A stretch of 12,015 nt of DNA from Euperipatoides rowelli (Eukaryota > Onychophora > Udeonychophora > Euonychophora > Peripatopsidae), in NCBI GenBank assembly GCA_003024985.2, contig PXIH01S0032030.1; one strand, given 5' to 3'. A model generated the notes under the pieces. It was given only the letters and a program-made list of their open reading frames with translations. It was not told the DNA's origin and did no database searches. The position numbers and the translations under genes were made by a program. Shown here one piece after another: positions 8,041 to 12,015 of the stretch (its first letter is position 1; each line of letters opens with the position of its first letter).

Positions 8041-8789
8041 TCACCGAAAATCTATATGATGGCAAAATATAATTATGCCTCTGAGCCGGCGTATCTAATT
8101 GAACTAAATTTGACATCTTCAACTGAATCCTCGACACCAATGCCGCATGGTCGGAGAAAGACACCAGCTGAACCTTAACCATTGCAGTATTCATACCCAG
8201 ACCTTTAAGAAATAAATAATCTATCCTCACCGGAGAAGGCCCGTAATGAGTACATATTTTGTCTATATCGAGCTTCTGGGCAATATCCACAATTCCAGCA
8301 CCTCGAACTAAACACTTCAATTCAGGAATCAGATCAACATCTCTAACATTCAAGTCAGTAGCTAGAATATTATGTTATGACTATTTGGTATGCATTGCTG
8401 AATGAGATCATGAACAATACTTTTATTTTCCATAATATTATTGGGCGCATAGTACGATATCAACTGGTATGGACAGGCCTCCATCGTGACGTTAACCACT
8501 AACAATCTATCTGTCGCCTTGGAAACCTGTATGTTAGATGGACTCAAGGCCTTTGAAATCAGTATTAAAACACCTCTGCAAGCCTTATATGCCAAATCCT
8601 TAAATACAAAATAATATTTTTCAAACATTTTTAGGTTCACATCCATTCCTCTTTTGAGCTTCACCTCCTGCAACATAACAGCATCAATTTGCTCTGCCAT
8701 TAACTTCTTCAATAAACTTTCTTCTTCATGAAACTATTGAGGCTTTGCACATTTAAAGATAGTACTTTTATATCAGAATTGCTAGCCAT
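8009..8789 (-). pseudogene. LINE ORF2 APE endonuclease domain
   Basis: The domain nicks target DNA to prime reverse transcription. The start is the ATG at 8789, giving MASNSDIKVLSLNVQSLNSF, where SLNVQSLN is the conserved N-terminal motif. A frameshift near 8725 leads to MAEQIDAVMLQEVKLKRG (catalytic Glu), then GVLILISKALSPSN and LISYYAPNN. A second frameshift near 8365 leads to ATDLNVRDVDLI, PSPVRIDYLFLKG and VQLVSFSDHAAL. All the expected APE motifs (N, E, Y, D-x-N, R-x-D, S-D-H) can be read, so damage is by indels and not by loss of active-site residues. An undetermined base (N) sits at 8797, eight bases upstream of the ATG on this strand. Confidence 0.9.
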
Positions 8790-9225
8790 ATCCAATNGTT
8801 CAAATAGACAATCTTCAATCCCACACGTAATGTATATGTCCAAAACAAAATGATAATAAATAAAATAAGTTTTAAAAAAATCAGCATAAACTACAGCAAT
8901 TCTACGTTCCTTCACTGCAGAATCACTACTATCCAAAAAAAAAAACACACAAAAAAATAAAAACATAACTTCCCTTTTTGATAACTTTGGCCCACAATTT
9001 AGCATCCTATCTATTTTGAGATTTAGGAATAAATCTAATTGCATTTCCTAATTCATCATTATCCTCCTGATTCCCAAAATCCATGGATTCATCATATGTA
9101 ATCTATGCACCTACTCCATTGCTATCAATACATTTCTGCTTCTCCTTTCTAGAATCCTCTTTTAAGATCAAATATGTCATTCCCAACATCATTACCATCC
9201 AACTCTTCAGCATACTCATCTTCAT
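8790..9225 (-). other. ORF1 tail and ORF1-ORF2 spacer of the LINE
   Basis: After the ORF1 stop at 9226, an acidic stretch YDESMDFGNQEDNDELGNAI can be read in another frame and is probably the decayed C-terminus of ORF1. Then comes a T-rich spacer (A11 on the plus strand at 8935-8945) up to the ORF2 ATG. Nothing else is seen. Confidence 0.5.
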
Positions 9226-10063
9226 CTAGGTACTACCTCTAAACCTTTTGGCCTTTGCTCTAACCAGAAGGTCCCCATCTATCGCTTGCAACTTCTCATC
9301 ATCCATTTCAATTGTATCCAAAACCTCCTCTACATTAGCAATAGGAGTTTCCATCATGTCATTGCCCCTTAACAATGCATGACGATAAGTCTTCTTACAA
9401 ATATATAAACTGGTGCGAATAACAAGTAGAGCACCAAAGGTACCTACATTTCCTGTATTATCATCATCCTTGCTACACTGAAAACACAGAAGTCTGCGAT
9501 TCTTTATCTGCACCCAACCCTTAAGCCCATTCAACGTAAAAATCTGATACGGAATATCCTCAATTTTAACACCATCCTTCAGCAAAAAAGTTTGAAAAGT
9601 CTTATGCACGTTGACCCTTATGCAAGTAGGTTTTATAACCACTATCGAACCATAATATTTTAAAATGATAGCCAGCTCCTTTTTTTACCATAGATATCGG
9701 CATCCACAACACAGAAAACGTGACAAGGTTAATATTATAGGTTGCACTTGCAAAAATAATATCATTTACCTCATCCTTCACAAATCCACTTTTAAAACTT
9801 GTCATAGCCTGCGCACTGTCAAACTGAATATAATTGAACGCCGGATAATCAAGTTTAGTAAATTCCACTAAATTATCCAAAATATTAAGATTCTCGAGGG
9901 CTTGAATCAACGAATTAAGAAAAAAAATTTGTGTCTTAAAAATGGCGTTCACACTTACAAAAATGTCAGTGTCGGCTTCGACTAATGAATGATATCTTTT
10001 AAAATTGTTCAATATATTTATTTGCTCATTTGAAATAATATTTTGGACTTTACAATTCTGCAT
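9226..10063 (-). pseudogene. LINE ORF1 (nucleic-acid-binding protein) relic
   Basis: ORF1 proteins bind the element RNA. I prefer the ATG at 10061-10063 (MQNCKVQNIISNEQINILNN); the upstream ATG at 10150 adds 29 hydrophobic residues that look like read-through leader. The first frame has SLIQALENLNILDNLVEF and NYIQFDSAQAMTSFK. A frameshift around 9640-9660 joins it to a second frame with TCIRVNVHKTFQTFLLKDG, IPYQIFTLNGLKGWVQIKNR and RLLCFQCSKDDDNTGNVGTF. The last is a degenerate zinc knuckle: CX2C is kept, but Asp residues stand at the G-H position and Val at the last Cys. An acidic region follows to the stop. The layout matches ORF1 of LINEs with a single CCHC. It is inactive as it stands. 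Confidence 0.75.
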
Positions 10064-10320
10064 CTTTACATGATAGTAATAAACTAACAAAACAAAATTC
10101 AAAATCCCACACCAATATTCCAACATACGCACCACAAAACTATATTGCACGTATATCTAATAAAACTACCGTATCGTACAGTCACCATATATATTTTACC
10201 AATGCACGATATATTCTCCTTCTTTTCTATAACTGCTTGCCACATTTACAACAATGTCCAATATATCCAAATTATAAACACCAGTAGCAAAATCCCCATA
10301 AAGCTGCCATCTTGTATGGA
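10064..10320 (-). other. LINE 5' leader
   Basis: This is the - strand sequence upstream of ORF1. It has no coding homology. It contains a YY1-like motif near its far end. The true 5' end of the insertion is not defined by any target duplication I could see. Confidence 0.4.
10303..10314 (-). promoter_or_regulatory. YY1-like motif in the LINE leader
   Basis: The plus-strand GCTGCCATCTTG reads CAAGATGGCAGC on the LINE strand and differs from the common YY1 core by one base. Human L1 carries a YY1 site close to its 5' end in the same sense. A role here is inferred only. Confidence 0.4.
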
Positions 10321-10378
10321 GGTCATGGGAGAATGTTAAATGTACCTGTTATTTTTAAAAATGGTAAATAATCTATAA

Positions 10379-10648
10379 GCTACATGCCTTGATATAATAT
10401 GTTCATTCACCAATCTTACCTTTTCAACCCATCCATATGCAGAAAAATTGATTAATTTAACAGAATTAAATATAAGTTGGAATAATTTACAATTATATAA
10501 TTTAAATAATTTACCTATTAGCCTAATTAAATTAGATGTATCAAATTGTCATTTAAAAAATGATTCATTTTTACAAAAATTGATTAATTTAACAGTATCT
10601 TGTTATCTAATAAAGTGTACAATATCACCTTCTGAGTATTATCTATAG
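10379..10648 (+). pseudogene. Leucine-rich-repeat protein fragment
   Basis: A frame open from the stop at 10376-10378 to the stop at 10649 has no ATG start. From about 10443 it holds two 22-residue leucine-rich repeats, LINLTELNISWNNLQLYNL(NNL) and PISLIKLDVSNCHLKNDSF(LQK), and the beginning of a third (LINLT). The DNA shows the same period: 21 bases at 10443-10463 recur exactly at 10575-10595, 132 bases (44 codons) apart. Similarity ends near 10600. LRRs form curved binding surfaces, but the partner cannot be told. It is AT-rich and Asn-rich, like LRR families of amoebae, large DNA viruses and some symbionts. It is too short to decide the origin, and may be a captured piece or an old host gene fragment. 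Confidence 0.55.
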
Positions 10649-10654
10649 GGAAAT

Positions 10655-10990
10655 TCAATCCCAGGATTTTTTATGATTACCTTCCAGGTTTCTGTATCTT
10701 TCAATTCTATTTAAAGTTATGTTCCACACATATAATTTCTTGTATTTATTACTGCTTCTGTCATTAACACAAATTGTTGAAATATTTCATATGTGATATT
10801 CAATTGTTCCCTCTTTGACACTACAACTATAACATGTCATGCATATTATTTTAACCCTATGAATCTTTCCATATATCCAAACTCTATTGATTTTTCTTTC
10901 TATCTTTTTATAAAGCTCCAACAAAAAAAGAGAATATAATATTGAGGATAGTGGTGAGCCTTGAAAGATAGAGTGGTACAAAAAATTCCT
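10655..10990 (-). pseudogene. Second LINE reverse transcriptase fragment
   Basis: Read on the - strand, motif B is clear: FQGSPLSSILYSLFLLELYK, followed by KKIERKINRVWIYGKIHRVK and a region where the Y-x-D-D box should be but reads CMTCYSC. In other frames NDRSSNKYKKLYVWNIT and IIKNPGIEF follow, in the order expected after the active site. The nine residues QGSPLSSIL are identical to the larger LINE at 6576-6998, but the rest differs, so it is a related and separate copy. It is cut off at both ends: the LRR fragment lies on its 3' side and the satellite on its 5' side. Confidence 0.65.
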
Positions 10991-11138
10991 GATTTGCATA
11001 GATTTGACAGAATTTTGAAATTTTAAGCTTATAAGAAAAATTAGTTTGAACACATTTATTTTTTTATAGCATAAAATAGTGGTCAAAACTTGCCTTTTGG
11101 CATTCTTAAAAAAATGTTTATTTGGTGTTTTGTGCCCA

Positions 11139-11297
11139 ACCCCCAAAAATGAAGCAATTTTGATATTCCAAACTTATATTGAATAATTAGTTTGAACACA
11201 ATATTTGTTGATTTTATATGACTAAATAAATAAATAATAATCAAAATTTCCATTTGATATTCTAATATAATTTAGTCTATTTGAAGATTTGTGATAG
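11139..11297. repeat. 159-bp direct repeat, copy 1
   Basis: It is identical, base for base, to 11319-11477 at an offset of exactly 180. The identity ends at GTGATAG, where this copy continues into the palindrome and the other copy continues TGGAACATC. Confidence 0.95.
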
Positions 11298-11319
11298 ACT
11301 AAATTATATTAGAATATCA
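11255..11319. repeat. Perfect inverted repeat, 26-bp arms, 13-base loop
   Basis: Arm 11255-11280 is the exact reverse complement of arm 11294-11319, around the loop TTGAAGATTTGTG at 11281-11293. The right arm replaces the unit end found in the neighbouring satellite copies. It could extrude as a cruciform or a strong hairpin. Confidence 0.95.
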
Positions 11320-11477
11320 CCCCCAAAAATGAAGCAATTTTGATATTCCAAACTTATATTGAATAATTAGTTTGAACACAATATTTGTTGATTTTATATG
11401 ACTAAATAAATAAATAATAATCAAAATTTCCATTTGATATTCTAATATAATTTAGTCTATTTGAAGATTTGTGATAG
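11319..11477. repeat. 159-bp direct repeat, copy 2
   Basis: It is identical to 11139-11297. Its 3' continuation (TGGAACATCCTCTGCC) resembles the next unit at about 11654-11669, so this copy keeps the ancestral unit end. Confidence 0.95.
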
Positions 11478-11770
11478 TGGAACATCCTCTGCCTAATATC
11501 ACCCCTCAAAAATTAGGTAATTTTGAAATTTTAAGTTTATAATGAAAGATTAGTTTAAATGCAATATTTCTTGTTTTTATATCATTAAATAAATAGCAAA
11601 ACTTGACTTTTGGTATTCTAAGATAATTTAGTCTATATGAAGATTTGTGATAGTGGAACATCTTCTGCCCACCACTACACCTCAAATATGAGTTAATTTT
11701 GAAATTTCAAGCTTATAATGAAAAATTTGTTTGAAGTAGTATTTATTGGTTTTATATGACTAAATATAAT

Positions 11771-12015
11771 GGCAACCAAGGGAGCATTAAATGTGAGTTC
11801 AAAATGGAAGGGAAATTAGTAGGGCATGTGAAGGAATTTAGATATTTGGGTAGCTTGATAATGGAAAATGGAAGAACCACAAAAGATATCCAAACAAGGA
11901 TAGAAATGGTAAAATCTGCATTTTGTAAACAAAATAAACTTCTAAGAAGAGATGTTAACAAATATATAAAAATGAAGATATTAAAATGCTATGTTTGGTC
12001 AGTTTTCTTATATGG
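11771..12015 (+). pseudogene. LINE reverse transcriptase C-terminal fragment (partial)
   Basis: The frame from 11771 is open to the window edge. It contains MEGKLVGHVKEFRYLGSLIM, TTKDIQTRIEMVKSAFCKQN, KLLRRDVNKYIKMKILKCYV and WSVFLYG. The pattern F-x-Y-L-G-S, then E/D-I-x-x-R-I, then K-A/S-x-F, then L/Y-V-W-S-V-x-L-Y-G is the post-active-site region of a widespread animal LINE type (RTE-like, by memory). The next expected motif, E-T-W, lies beyond the window. It starts abruptly after the last satellite unit, without any upstream RT motifs, so it is 5'-truncated or broken. No stop is present in these 245 bases, unlike the other elements, so it may be younger or part of a longer open frame. Confidence 0.75.

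Larger units (their letters stand above)
5325..10320 (-). mobile_element. Near full-length degenerate LINE (L1/Tx1-like)
   Basis: Read on the - strand it has a 5' leader, ORF1 with a damaged zinc knuckle (about 10063-9226), ORF2 with APE endonuclease, reverse transcriptase and C-terminal CCHC (8789-5585), a 3'UTR and a poly-A tail (plus-strand T tract 5325-5346). That layout defines a non-LTR retrotransposon. I place it near L1/Tx1 because of the APE endonuclease, the long linker before RT, and the CX2CX7HX4C motif at the ORF2 end; the clade is an inference. The tail marks the 3' end firmly. The 5' end is uncertain: I place it near 10320 where the LRR fragment approaches. No target duplication was found next to the tail. 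At least six frame changes make it inactive. Confidence 0.85.
11008..11767. repeat. Satellite-like tandem array, about 180-bp units
   Basis: Five tandem units can be aligned: about 11008-11138 (diverged), 11139-11318, 11319-11501, 11502-11677 and 11678-11767 (partial). Shared landmarks are TTTTGAAATTTTAAGCTTAT, ATTAGTTTGAACACA, TTTTATATGACTAAATAAA, ATAATTTAGTCTAT and GAAGATTTGTGATAGTGGAA. Units two and three are identical over 159 bases; the outer units are much more diverged. No coding potential is evident. It could be a true satellite or a tandem part of a transposon. Confidence 0.85.

Noticed and set aside
8797-8797. The undetermined base as a sign of an assembly join
   Set aside because: The LINE text is continuous on both sides (spacer, then the ORF2 ATG), so it looks like a single ambiguous base.
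10787-11146. Treating the whole 119-codon - strand frame as one protein
   Set aside because: Only the part from about 10990 downward matches RT. The upstream residues come from the satellite array and are chance coding.
11008-11767. The array as a CRISPR
   Set aside because: Units are about 180 bp, adjoining with no unique spacers, and the setting is eukaryotic retroelement DNA.

Overview
The window looks like nuclear DNA of an AT-rich invertebrate animal. The grounds are a Ty3/gypsy element of the Mag (K02A2.6-like) type, several non-LTR retrotransposon pieces, a satellite-like tandem array and long AT-rich stretches with no compact gene arrangement. I cannot name the species. I see no intact host gene, tRNA, rRNA, CRISPR array or bacterial operon. 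Almost every coding stretch is a decayed retroelement.

Layout. Positions 1-1062 are AT-rich with no recognisable gene. Positions 1068-4609 are one Ty3/gypsy insertion on the + strand. It has short LTRs (180 and 153 bp), a perfect 5-bp target duplication (GATAC), a primer-binding site, a polypurine tract, and broken gag, protease, reverse transcriptase, RNase H and integrase parts. Its integrase has lost the catalytic core. Positions 4615-5324 are inter-element AT-rich DNA with one doubtful relic.

Positions 5325 to about 10320 hold a near full-length but frameshifted LINE on the - strand, probably of the L1/Tx1 group. In its own direction it reads 5'UTR, ORF1 with a damaged zinc knuckle, ORF2 (APE endonuclease, reverse transcriptase, C-terminal CCHC), a short 3' stem-loop and a poly-A tail. 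Positions 10379-10648 carry a small leucine-rich-repeat fragment on the + strand. Positions 10655-10990 are a second LINE reverse transcriptase fragment on the - strand. Positions 11008-11767 are a satellite-like array of about 180-bp units; one junction in it has become a perfect 26-bp-arm palindrome. Positions 11771-12015 are a third LINE fragment, on the + strand, cut by the window edge.

The pieces do not form a pathway. This is a transposon graveyard with insertions side by side. The points most worth checking are the satellite palindrome (a likely template-switch event), the LINE 3' stem-loop, the isolated LRR fragment, and the in-frame loss of the gypsy integrase core. I found no convincing new biological system.
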